A stretch of DNA of 64,000 nucleotides from Pyrus communis (GCF_963583255.1 NC_084804.1:26725061-26789060), one strand, 5' to 3'. Counted from the first letter of the stretch, positions 11,551 through 23,047 are shown. Numbers and translations: made by a program. Notes: a model not told the origin generated them from the letters alone.

Positions 11551-12260
11551 TGGCAAGAAAAGGCAATTTGGAGCATTTTAGAGCAGTTTTGGGCTTGGAA
11601 TGGATAACACATGCATGGAGCGAGGTGGATGTACGTTTTTGAAGATAAAAAAAAGCTAGGAATGTGCAAAAGAGTTGAAGAAATTAATTCAAGACATAGA
11701 AGATAAGGAATCAGCTAAGGAGAAGGAACATTATCCAAAACCTTATCTTATCTTATCATAACTTTGTCTTAATCCTATTCTACCTAAATTCTAGCTGCAA
11801 AGGGGAGTTATTTTCATATTAGGACATCTAAAAACTTGATTTCTAGAAGGCCTTACTTTTTAGTTATTTTCATATTAGGGCATCTAAAAACCTGATTTCT
11901 AGAAGGCCTTACTTTTTCCTAAAACGGCGCTGCATACCTTATCCTCTGCCCTTCTAGAAACTTGTCACAATACCCCCTTTCTAGAAGCCTAGAAATCTGC
12001 CGCACCTGGATCCTTGTCCCTGTTGGTTTGTGTTCTGCAATCCCTTTCCAACACAACCTTTGGAGTGCCAAATCCTTCTCCAAAACTACCTTGTGCCGTG
12101 TGCCATCAACCTATAAATACACCACAATGCCGCACCATTCAGAGGACCACACACAAGAGCCTAAAATGAGAAAAACACACTTGTGCCGCAACTTTGCAAG
12201 AAATGAGAAGAAGAAGCTTGGAGTAGTGCCTACCATTCAAGAGAGGAAATTGGCTCTGCA
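11551..12260 (+). repeat. LTR-A fragment (plus strand) with TATA box
   Basis: Starts at ggcaagaaaaggcaatttgg, which in complete copies lies about 115 bp after the LTR start, and runs through CTTATC repeats (11740-11760). A TATA box (tataaata, 12112-12119) follows. It breaks off near 12260 and continues into the non-coding internal domain. A 55-60-bp stretch (ttattttcatattagg..ccttactttt) is tandemly duplicated at about 11810-11920. Confidence 0.72.
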
Positions 12261-12284
12261 CGGAATGCGATATTTAATTTTAGT

Positions 12285-15200
12285 AGGATAAATAAGGATT
12301 TGGTTTTTAATTGCATGACTATTAAAGAAAGTTACAAATATGGATGGAAGTTTGATATGCTCTTTGGTTTATGCTTAGTTGTAGTTGTCATTTATGAATT
12401 CACATGTAATCACACAGAGAAAAAATCAGTTTTTGTAACATGCTTGAAGGAAGAAACTCAAACTAACGCTACAACGACTTGAGCCTATACTTTATTTGGA
12501 GAGTTATTAATCTTGATGATTTTGTTTTCTAAAGTCATTGCATGATCTCATTATTTCATTGCTTAGTGGCTACTTAGAATGTGTTTTCATCCAAATACTA
12601 GAACTCATGCCCGTTTCATTCAAAGCATAAAATTGATTGCATAACAAATAACAAGATGAAGTTGTTTAGTTAAACCAGAGCCAAAAGGCCTTACCCTTTG
12701 CATATGTATTGTAGGTTTAACCCCGTTGAGCCTTAGTTAGCCTATTTTCTTTGTTAGCCACATTAGTCTTACCTTGCCTAGAATAGGACTATCCATGCCC
12801 TTGTTCTTAAAGAATAGTGAAACATGACTTAGAGAGAATTCCTTTTGATCAATATTATGCAAAAAAACAAGTGTGGGGTCATAGGAGCATATTTAGGCGA
12901 CTTAGTTAGCTTGTTTTCTTACATTTATGTTGTTAGTTCATAGTTATTTTAGTATTTTAAGCTATTTTCGTGTGTTTATAGGTTCATATGGCTAAAGTAG
13001 AAAGAAGGTGCATTTTGGAGCCTTTTGGAGCAAAATTGGACTTGGGATAGCATATGCTTGGAGCAAAAGGAATGGACGAAATTGAAGACCTAAAGATGTT
13101 AGGATTCCTAATCAAAGAAGGATTCCTAGCCAAAGAAGGTTTCCTACTTGAAGTAGGAAAGTTAAGCCAAGGTTTCCTATTTTGGTTTGACCTTTCCTAA
13201 TCCTAAAAGCCCCTAAGTTCCAGCAACATTGAGGACTCTTATGCATTTTAGGACACAAACTAAACCTTCCTTACACCCTTATTGCCCTTGCCGTGCCTGA
13301 ACCTGCCCTTTCCTTGCCATGCAAGGGGAGTGTTTATTCCCTATTTTGTGTAATAAGATCATATTCCTCTTTCACCCTATTCAATGCCGCACCTTACATT
13401 CCTATTCTATCCTAAATCCTTGCATAATTTTAGCCTTAAATCACATTCCTTCCCTATCCTTCCTTGCCGCAAATTCCTTCCCTTTTTCCCTTTGGATTTT
13501 TGATTTTAAGTCTCCTTTTCCTTATGGATTTGGGGTCTAAATCTTTCCTAAACTATGTAATAAAAGTTAAGATCCTTTCTGTCAAATAAATAGCCTTTGC
13601 CGGACCCATTGAGAACCCTATTCACTCACTCACACAATCTGCCATCCTTCATCCTGACCACCAACCTTTGCCGCAGCCTTCATCCGATCTTACACCATTC
13701 CCATACTTCCATACCTTCAACCACACACCCATACACCATTCCTATCCCTTGCCGCACTCCCCTACCAACCTAAATCCATTCCTAACCCAGAAACACATCC
13801 AAAATCACCCCTAAACCCTTGGGTCGCAGCATAGCAAGGAAGAAGAAGAGAAGAAGAAGCCTAGGACGTTTTTGCATTCAAGTTGGAGTGTTGGAACGTT
13901 TTCAGGTGTAATCTATCTTTTTTTTTCAATGTTTAATTCAAGTTTTCTTTGTTTTGTTGTGAACATGAGAGGCTAAACCCATTTTAGCTAGGCGAGGCTT
14001 TGAAACCGTGGTTATGTTTATGATATGAATTGATTAATTCCAGTTGTGATTTCATAAATTGGGAATGTAATTTACTTAACCGTTTGATGGATAACTTATT
14101 CTTGTATGTTGATTAAGGAAGCCTACTTAATTTGCATGCTTGAATTTGGTGCTCGAATATAAGGGAGTTTCACATAATCGTTACAAACTTATATTCACAA
14201 GTAGTTAAGGTTGTTTTCACAATCATGTTAAGTAAATTCCTAGCATGAGTATCATGATGTCATAGTTACAAGTGCTTTGTCAATACTTATGATTTTCATA
14301 GAACGTAATGATCTTAGATTGTATCTCTATTATGATGTCATGTAGGGAACTTTTGAAGAATGCTTTGGGTTGTCGAATGATGTCATCCAATCCAATAACT
14401 AAAGGAGAATCTGAGGGTTAATTAGTGATGTCACAATTAATCTGGAGTGTTGAGGTTCATGATTTATCGAAAAAGCAACTGGAAATCAATTTGTATTTGA
14501 ATGTATCATGTGTGGAAAAGAATCCTCTAGCTAGCTAATCATCCATAGTTTTTCCCAAATTCGTCTAAACCTTGTTTAAGTCTTTTAGTTACTTGTTTTT
14601 ATCTTAAATTCGTCAAAAACCCAATCCCCTTTACTTTGTTGAGTCAAATCTGTCCTATTGTGAGTTTTTAAGAATTTTGAGTCAAAACCAATTCTATTTT
14701 CGTCCAAATTAAGTCCTAGAGTCTAGTTTGAGTCTATTTGATTGTTTTGTGTTGTTTTGAGTCTTTTGAGTTTCTTTTGACTCATACAAGTTTAGTTAAG
14801 AGTCTTTGAGTTTGTTTAAGTGTTTTTAAGCATATTTTTGTATCTTTGAGTCAGTTTTCATTAGATTAGCAATCCCTCATAATCCTCGGCCTAGAACGAT
14901 CCCTACTTATATCTTTACTACAATTGTCAAAAAGAAGGTTTAATTTGAGTGCTATTATTTATCACATCATGGGGGGAAGGTTTTTCATTGGAAATCTATA
15001 AGGTTGTACGTTTAGTGTGCCAAAGAAAGAAAAGGGCACGGAAAAAAAAACGGTTAAAAAGAGAAAAAAAAGAAGAAGAATAAGTTGAGAAAAGAAAGGA
15101 AAAGAGTTGAGAAATAAGTGAGAATGAACTCACAAGTATTGGTTGTTGAAGAAGGGGTCCAAAGTGTGAATCTGGCCGTAAGTGTTGTGTGAACCTCCCA

Positions 15201-15846
15201 TGGGTGTTTAAAGTTGATTTCTACATTCAAAAATGAATTCGAAGTGTTTATTTCATTACTTTGCTTACTATCACTTTAAGAACTTTTGTTTATCCTTACC
15301 TTTCTTTGTTAGCCAATACCTTAGCCCCGTTACAACCCTTAGACTTCTATCTTGATTGTTATGTTTTTCAATATGTGGAGTTTAAAATTGGTTCAAGCAT
15401 ATGGTATCCCTGGTTCTCGCTTCTAAGTAGTGGCATTCCGTTCATGAGATCTTATACATGTTGTATTAATAATTCCATTAAGTGCCTTCTTTGTTATAAC
15501 ATATGCGAGTGCTAGTCTACATGTTTACATCAATCTTCTCACATATACATAGTGTAGTCAGAAAATCTGTGTGAAAATAGAGAGTATATCTGGTGAGGAA
15601 TTGAGGGATTCTCTAAGGCATGTTACTACATTCAAAATGTTGTTTTAATTGATTAAATGCGAGCTAGCGAATGATGGCTGCGGTTAAGTGTATACTTAAG
15701 AGTAAAGATGGCTAAAATCTAGAAAGTGATTTTTAGCATGTCATGTTTAATTGGAAATCCCTGAGGCAATTGTTGGAAGGTTTTATGTTGTATTTTGTTT
15801 TCTTTGTTTTGGTCGGGGACTAGCAAAAGCTAAGTGTGGAGGAATT
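12285..15846 (+). mobile_element. Non-coding internal domain of LTR-A (LARD-like) element, split by a solo LTR
   Basis: 12285-12878 and 14975-15846 together form about 1.47 kb that matches 34360-35840 on the opposite strand and 63309-64000. No open frame with a recognisable domain is present. It ends in a polypurine tract (gctaagtgtggaggaatt) just before the 3' LTR at 15847. The A-rich run near 15045-15110 matches the T-run at 34988-35010. Non-coding internal DNA between long LTRs is the definition of a LARD, which needs proteins in trans. The intervening 12879-14969 is a solo LTR of the same family. Confidence 0.8.
12879..14969 (+). repeat. Solo LTR-A (subfamily A2), TSD tgggg
   Basis: 2091 bp, start TCATAGGAGC (G of TG mutated), end ATCACATCA. 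Flanked by tgggg at 12874-12878 and 14970-14974. It carries the A2 features: palindrome cctacttgaagtagg near 13146 and four GATGTCA sites (14269, 14333, 14389, 14428). No internal domain, hence a solo LTR left by recombination between the LTRs of a complete element. Confidence 0.92.
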
Positions 15847-17510
15847 TGATCGGAGCATATTTATGCGACTTTTTTAGCTTGTTTCTTTGCATTTAGTGAG
15901 TTAGTTTTTACTTATTAGAGTGTTTTAAGCTATTTTCGTGTATTTGTAGGTCCATTTGGCAAAGGTGACAAGAAAAGGAAATTTGGAGCATTTTAAAGTA
16001 GTTTTGGGCTTGGAATAGATAGCACATGCATGGAGCAAGGGGGATGGACGTTTTTGAAGATCACAAGGTGCTAGTAATGTGCAAGGAATCAGGAAGAATT
16101 AATTAAGGCTTGGAATCAACTGAAAACAAGGAGACCTTATCCAATCTTATCTTATCCAAACCTTATCCAAATTAAACTTATCTTATCTTACCTTATCTCT
16201 AGCTGCAAGGGGGATTCCTTATCATATTAAACCACTTCTTATCTGATTTCTAGGAGTCCTAAAACAATGCTAAGAGCTAATCCTTTTCCTCCACAAACAA
16301 TGCCGTGTATCTTCCCTATAAAATGCACACCTTTGCCGCATAATTGAAAGGAGAGCCTAAGAGAGAATTTTTAGAGAAAAATACAAAGAGTGCCGCAACA
16401 AGGAAGGAAGGAGAAGAAAAAACTTGGTGATGTGACCTGCAATCTGCCATTGGAGTGCTGGAGCGTTTCTAGGTGTATTCTATGCTTAGTTTTAGTCCAA
16501 TGTTTGTTTTAATTTGGTTTTCAATTATGATGAACATGTGGAACTAATTTCTTTTTAAAGCCATGGACATATGTTTTATATGAATTGATTTCCTCCAGTT
16601 ATTGTTTCCTAAAACATGAATGCAATTTACTTATCTATTTGATTGATAACTTATTCTTGTATTTTGATTAAGGGTGCACACTTAGTTTGCATGCATGAAT
16701 TTGATGCTAAAATATAAGGGAATTTCACCTAATTGTTATGAACTTATATTTATAAGTAGTGGAAATCACTAGTCATGATTGTGTTAAGTAAATCCATGGT
16801 AGGAGTATCATGCAGTTCATAGTTACGAATGCCTTGTCAATACTTATGATTTTCATAGAACTTAATGATCTTTGATATGTATCTCTATTATGCAGTTCAT
16901 ATAGGGAACTTGACAAGAATAATTTGATTGCATCGCTGAGTCCAATTTAATGAATTTAGGAAAATCTGATGGTTAATTTGTGCAGTTCACGGTTAACTTG
17001 GGGCATTGTCATTCATGGTTTATTGGAATAATAATTGGAAATCGATTTGTATGCATATGGTTCATGTGTGGAGAAGAATCCTCTAGCTAGCCTTTTACCC
17101 TTTAATTCACTCAATTTCATACCATACTTAATTTGTTTATGCAATTTACTTAGTTTTAGTTAAATTCGTCAAAACAACCCCCATTTAGTAATCTAAGTCT
17201 TTTTAGGTTAATTTTCGTTCAAACTTCTTTTTAGTTCATATTTTGAGTCAATTTAGTTAGATTTTCGTCCAAATCACTCCTTAGTGCTTGTTTTGGGTTA
17301 TTTGAGTCAATTTTGTGTTATTTGAGTTAGTTTAGGTTGTTTTGAGTTGTTTAAGTTTAGTTTTCTGTTTTTAAGTCTAGTTTAGTGATTTAGAGTTTAA
17401 TTTGTGTAGATTAGCAGCCCTTGTAATCCCCGGCCTAGAACGATCTCTACTTTCACATACTACAACTATAAAAAAAAGGTTTAATTTGTGTGCTATTTTC
17501 TATCACATCA
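15847..17510 (+). repeat. LTR-A (subfamily A1), 3' LTR of LARD-like element
   Basis: 1664 bp from TGATCGGAGC to TATCACATCA, directly after the polypurine tract. Contains CTTATC/GATAAG-type repeats at 16136-16200, a TATA box tataaaatg at 16317-16325, and three tgcagttca sites (16808, 16892, 16980). The sequence after it is Copia gag, so the element inserted in a Copia element. Confidence 0.9.
16317..16325 (+). promoter_or_regulatory. Putative TATA box of LTR-A promoter
   Basis: tataaaatg lies about 120 bp downstream of the CTTATC repeat cluster and upstream of short tgccgca words. Equivalent TATA boxes are seen in other copies (12112 plus; 25388 minus). The position within an LTR fits a Pol II retrotransposon promoter. 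Confidence 0.55.
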
Positions 17511-18140
17511 GCGGCGTCTCAATTGCACATTCATGAACTCCGATCGCGTCTCCATCAAATTACAAAAGGTGACTCCACTGCTGCTGTTTATCTTCAACAA
17601 ATTGAAGAAATTAATGACGCTCTTGCTAGCGTTGGTGCTCCAATTAAGGCTTCTAAATTGATCTCAGTCACACTTCATGGACTTTCGCCAGAATATGAAT
17701 TGTTTGTGGATGCGATTCAATTTCACCATGGATCTATGACAATTGATGAGCTTCATGGTCTTCTTCTCAACAAGGAACTTCAGTTCACTAACATGAAGAA
17801 GTTGTCATCCTTTTCAACATTTCAAGCCTATAATTCATCAATTTGATCATCTACTTCTGGTTTACTACCTACTCCAGGTGCAAACCCTAATTCTCAGGCC
17901 TTTGTTGCTCAAAATTCCTCAAATTTCAAGTCTTCCCAAGGTCACGCTTAAGATCGTTATTCCTCAAATTCTAAGGATTCACAAGGTCGTAATCACTCCA
18001 ATTATCACTCCAATTGTCCCCACCATCTAAATCCATCATATGGCAACAAGTCCATTCCAGCTGTAATGTGTGCTAACATTTCCTCTACTCCACAATCTTG
18101 GATTCTTGACTCTGGCGCCACATCTCACGTGACCAATTCT
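17511..18140 (+). pseudogene. Copia gag C-terminal part and protease start (second Copia)
   Basis: The frame to 17846 encodes a Copia gag core (SRLHQITKGDSTAAVYLQQI, LHGLSPEYELFVDAI, ELHGLLLNKE). After a stop, degraded Asn/Ser-rich linker leads to a protease site read as SWILDSGATSHVTN at about 18100-18140. There it is cut by an LTR-A. Pre-integrase of compatible type resumes at 22574, so 17511-27450 is probably one old Copia split by insertions. Its 5' end and LTR are gone; an LTR-A lies directly to the left. Confidence 0.82.
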
Positions 18141-19665
18141 TGATAGGAGCATATTTAGGCGACTTAGTTAGCTTGTTTTCTTACATTTATGTTGTTAGTT
18201 CATAGTTATTTTGGTATTTTAAGCTATTTTCGTGTGTTTGTAGGTTCATATGTCTAAAGTAGCAAGAAGGTGCATTTTGGAGCCTTTTGGAGCAAAATTG
18301 GACTTGGAATGGATAGCATATGCTTGGAGCAAAAGGAATGGACGAAATTGAAGACCTAAAGATGTTAGGATTCCTAATCAAAGAAGGATTCCTACTTGAA
18401 GTAGGAAAGTTAAGCCAAGGTTTCCTATTTTGGTTCGACCTTTCCTAATCCTAAAAGTCCCTAAGTTCCAGCAACATTGAAGCTCTCTTATGCATTTTAG
18501 GACACAAACTAAACCTTCCTTGCACCATTCTAACCCTTGCCGTGGCACACCTTACCCTTTCCTTTGCTTGCTGTGCAAGGGGAGTGCTTATTCTTTATTT
18601 TGTGTCCCAAGATCACATTCCTTTTTAACCCTATTCAATGTCGCACCTTACATTCCTATTCTATCCTAAATCCTTGCCTAATTTCAGCCTTAAAGCACAT
18701 TCCCTTTCCTATTCTTCTTTGCCACAAGTTCCTTCCCTTTTCCCCTTGGATTCTGACTTTAAGTCTCATTTTCCTTGTGGATTTGGGGTCTAATTCTTTC
18801 CTAAACCATTTAATAAACGTTAAGACCCTTTCCCTCAAATAAATAACCCTTTGCCGCACCCATAGAGAACCCTATTCACTCATACACACAACTTTCCATC
18901 CTTCATCCATACACACCACCCTTTGTGCCGCAACATAGCAAGGAAGAAGAAAAGAAGAAGAAGCCTTGGACGTTTTTGCATTCAAGTTGGATTGTTTAAA
19001 TGTTTGTAGGTGTAATCTATCTTTTGTTTTCAATGTTTAATTCAAGTTTTCTTTGTTTTGTTGTGAACATGAGAGGCTAAACCCGTTTTAGCTAGGGGAG
19101 GCTTTGAAACCATGATTATGTTTGTGATATGAATTAATTAATTCCAGTTGTGATTTCATAAATTGTGAATGCTATTTACTTAACCTCTTGATTGAGAACT
19201 TATTCTTGTATGTTGATTAGGGAGGCCCACTTAATTTGCATGCTTGAATTTGGTGCCAGAATATAAGGGAGTTTCACATAATCGTTACAAACTTATATTC
19301 ACAAGTAGTTAAGATTGTTTTCACAATCATGTTAAGTTAAATTCCTACCATGAGTATCATGATGTCATAGTTACGAATGCTTTGTCAATACTTATGATTT
19401 TCATAGAACATAATGATCTTTGATTGTATCTCTATTATGATGTCACGTAAGGGACTTTTGAAGAATGCTTTGGGTTGTCGAATGATGTCATCCAATCTAA
19501 TAACTAAAGGAGAATCTGAAGGTTAATTAGTGATGTCACGGTTAATCTGGGGTGTTGAGGTTCATGGTTTATTGAGAAAGCAACTGGAAATCAATTTGTG
19601 TTCAAATCTATCATGTGTGGAAAAGAATCCTCTAGCTAGCTAATCATCCATAGTTTTTCTCAAAT
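18141..19665 (+). repeat. LTR-A (A2), 3' truncated, plus strand
   Basis: Starts exactly TGATAGGAGCATATTTAGGC after the Copia protease. Carries the A2 palindrome cctacttgaagtagg near 18389 and four GATGTCA sites (19369, 19441, 19484, 19533). It breaks off just after the conserved ctagctagctaatc block and joins Gypsy gag sequence, losing roughly the last 300 bp of the LTR. Confidence 0.85.
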
Positions 19666-20865
19666 AGTGAATCTTACTTCTCAGTTGTCATAGTATGCCG
19701 AAGGATCCACAGTGCAAAGTGTCCCTACATCTGGTGCTTCTTATAAGCTAGAATATCAAGCAAATCAATGTCCACAAAGAGGTTGGGAGAATGTCCATAC
19801 ATGGGGTTATCAAGATCATAATCAATTAGGGAGCAATTTGTTTTCCAACATGTACAATTCAGATTGGAGTGATCATTCAAACTCTATGTGGTGGGAATCT
19901 CAACAAGTTCAACACGAAGGATATTGGCAGCCATATAAGGAGTTTTATTCAAGACCTGCGCAGCCACCACAACCTCATATACAATATGCTTAACCAAACT
20001 CAGGTTCGTTAATAGATTGTGCTCAAATTCTTGATGAATTAATTTCTTTAGCGCAGGGCTCACAAAATCAAGCCAATGAGGCTCAACAAGGAAGATTTCA
20101 ATAGACACCCCCTGGGATGTATCAAAGGCCATTCACACAATCTCAACCTCAATCACAAACTGCTCAACCAAACTCAGGTTCAATATTTGATAATGATCAA
20201 GCTATTCAATTACTAACTTCTGTATCGCAGGGATTACAAAATCAAAATAATAGAATAACGAACCAAGACAAGGAGATGAGTGACATGAATAAGCAAATAA
20301 GGCAGATCTCAGAGTGCCTTGGGCAGTTTAGAGAACAAGGCAAACTTCCTAGTTCAACCGTTGTGAATCCAAAGGGAGGCTTTGAAATTGCCAAGGCCAT
20401 TACGTTGAGAAGTGGCAAGGAGGTTGGAGATGAACCCAAGACGTCCAAACCAAGCCAAAACATGGATGAACAGTTGCTGCTCGAAGAAGAGGAGAATAAC
20501 AAGGCCACGGCAAGGGAAGAACCACCCTTGCCACAGCCCCATATGCCCTTTATGACGTCCATTACAACCATGGTAAGCCCAAATTCAATTCGTCTTGACC
20601 TCATTCCACCAAATGTCCCTATTCCTTGCAGGATCAGGCAATCCAAGGAAGAAAAGGGTGAGAAAGGCATATTCGAAACCTTTCCAAAGAATCAAGAGCA
20701 AGAAGTGGCTGGGGAATGTCTAGAATTCATCAAAGAGGATATACTTGAGACAACAATTCCCAAAGAAGTTGGATTTTATGACACAGGACAAGTCATAACT
20801 CTCAAAACACCAAATATGGCTAAATTTGATGTGAAATATTCTAACACTCAAATTAAAACCCTATG
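19666..20865 (+). pseudogene. Ty3/Gypsy gag fragment (plus strand)
   Basis: The frame 19712-19993 (NQCPQRGWENVHTWGYQ.., SNSMWWESQQ) and the longer 20117-20866 frame match the middle and C-terminal parts of the minus-strand gag at 7156-8967. Shared words: YQRPFTQSQPQSQTAQPNSGS, LPSSTVVNPKGGFE, ITLRSGKEV, and a Glu-rich stretch. The fragment begins near the zinc-knuckle region and ends in the pre-protease linker, after which a minus-strand LTR-A starts. The 249-codon frame is uninterrupted, unlike the minus-strand copy, so this piece is less decayed. It lies between two inverted LTRs and so is not a normal element. Confidence 0.8.
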
Positions 20866-22573
20866 ATTGTAGTATATGAAAGTAGGTTTCGTTTTAGGCC
20901 AAGGATTAGAAGGGATGCTAATCTACTCAAATTAAACTCTAAAACACTAAACTAGACAAAAAAATAGAAACTAGACTCTAACAACTCAAAATAAGCTAAA
21001 TAGACTCAAAACACACAAACTAAGTTAAATTAACTCGAAACAAACTTTAAGAAGTTATTTGGACAAATTTCAGGCTAGTAAGACTCAAAACACTAAATTG
21101 GACAGATTTGAACACATTTCTAACTAATCTAACACACTTAATTAAAGGGGAGATTGATTTGGACGAAATTAAAATAAAAACAAACAGATTTAAAGACTCT
21201 AAACAATTTGGACGAAATTGGGTGAAATATGGGTGAATGGCTAGCTAGAAGGTCCTTCTCCACACATGATACACTTGCAAACAAATTGATTTCCAGTTAT
21301 TTTTCCAATAAACCGTGAACCTCAACACCCCATATTAACCGTGAACAGTACTAATTAACCCTGAGATTTTCCTTAAGTCATTGAATTGGATGGAATCATA
21401 ATAGAGATACAATCAAAGATCATTAAGCTTTGTGAAAATCATAAGCATTGACAAGGCATTCGTAACTATGAACAACATGATACTCCTGCCAAGAATTTAC
21501 TTAACACGATTGTGACTAGCAACCTCCACTACTTATGAATATAAGTTCATAATGATTAGGTGAAACTCCCTTCTATTCTAGCATCAAATTCATGCATGCT
21601 AACTAAGCGGGCCCTCTTAATCAACACACAAGAATAAGTTCTTAATCAAACAGTTAAGTAAATTGTATTTAGGATTTATGAAATCACAATTGAAAGTAAT
21701 CAATTCATATTGCAAATATAATCATGATTTCAAAGTCTCCTTTAGCTAAAACAAGTTTAGCTCCTTATGTTCGCAAAACAAAGATTTAAACTTAAACATT
21801 GAAAACAAGGATAGAATACCCCTAGAAACACTCCAGGTGGCTCCTTATTCCTTCCTTACTGCGACACAATGGGGATTTTCTGAATTTAGGCTCTTGTGGT
21901 GTGGTGATTTGATGGTAGAGGGTGGTGCTGAATGATGGGTGCGGCATCTTGTATTTATAGGGTGAAGGGAAGGCACAAAATTGGGCTGAAAATGAGAGGA
22001 ATTAGGACTCCAAATCACCAAAGAACAAGGTCACTTTCAATCAGATTCCATGGAGGACAAGGAATGGTCCTTGCGGCAGATTCTAGAACTTCTAGAAGGG
22101 TTACATGCGGCATAAATTAGGGCACAAAAATAAGGCTTCTAGAACCTGATATTTAGGTGATTTAATGTGAAAATGAGTCCTCTTTGCAGCTGGAATTAAG
22201 GTTGAAAAGATTAGGATAGGATAAGATAAGATAAGGTTGGATAAGGTTTGGATAAGATAAGGTTGTTTGGATAATGTTCCATGTTTCTTGCTCTTTCCTT
22301 ATCTTTTTTTGTCTTGAACTTGTTTCTTCAGATTTGTAGCATGTTCCTAGCCTCTTTTAACTTCAAATTCGTCCATCCACCTTGCTCCATGCAAATGCTA
22401 TCCATTCCAAGCCCAAAACTGCTCTAACTAGCTCCAAATTGCACTTTCTTGCCAACTTTGTCATTTAACCCTACAAACACACGAAAATAGCTTAAATCAC
22501 TATTATAAATAGAAACTAACTTACTAAATGCAATGAAACAAGCTAACAAGGTCTCATAAATATGCTCATATCA
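20866..22573 (-). repeat. LTR-A (minus strand)
   Basis: Starts at the LTR-end region (attgtagtatatgaaagtagg) and ends with the reverse complement of the LTR start (cataaatatgctcatatca). Contains a GATAAG array at 22203-22270. The covarying sites read gaacagta (about 21344) and gaacaaca (about 21470); the third is lost in a deletion around 21390-21400. About 1.7 kb. Confidence 0.85.
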
Positions 22574-23047
22574 ATTTCTTATTTGCAAATCAGTTCGTAC
22601 TTGATATTTGGTGTTCTGTTCATCTATATCCATTTCACTTTATTGTGAAGGATCTTTCTTTGGAGATGACGCTTTTTAAAGGTCCAGTAAGGAATGGGCT
22701 TTATCCCTTTCATGCCTCTCCCTCTGCTGGCAATCATCTGTTTGCTGAAGCAAAGAAAGTCTCTCATAAAGTTTGGCATCAAAGGCTGGGTCATCCTTCA
22801 TTCAAATTTTAGAATATAGTCTCTCAGTCTTGTAATTATGTTGCTTCTAGTACAAATAAGTGTTTTTGTTCAAATTGTGCTTTAGGGAAATGTTCTAAGC
22901 TTTCCTTTGTATCCTCTTATAGCACTACATGTAAACCACTACAACTTTTACATACTGATGTTTAGGGGCCAGTATCAGTATCTTCTATAAGTGGCTATAA
23001 GTAGTATGTCATCTTTGTTGATGACTATACCAAGCACACTTGGTTCT
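22574..23047 (+). pseudogene. Copia pre-integrase / integrase N-part (second Copia)
   Basis: Translation shows GPVRNGLYPFHASPSAGNHLF, the zinc-binding VWHQRLGHPS..CFCSNCALGKCSKLSF and the start of the core (LLHTDV-stop-GPVSVSSISGYK). Three stops are visible. It is interrupted inside a TWFYP motif at 23047 by LTR-B with target duplication gttct, and continues in frame at 26413. Confidence 0.88.

Noticed and set aside
18141..22573. Complete Gypsy element with two LTRs
   Set aside because: The LTRs are in inverted orientation, both truncated at the inner side, and pol is absent, so it is a composite and not an element.
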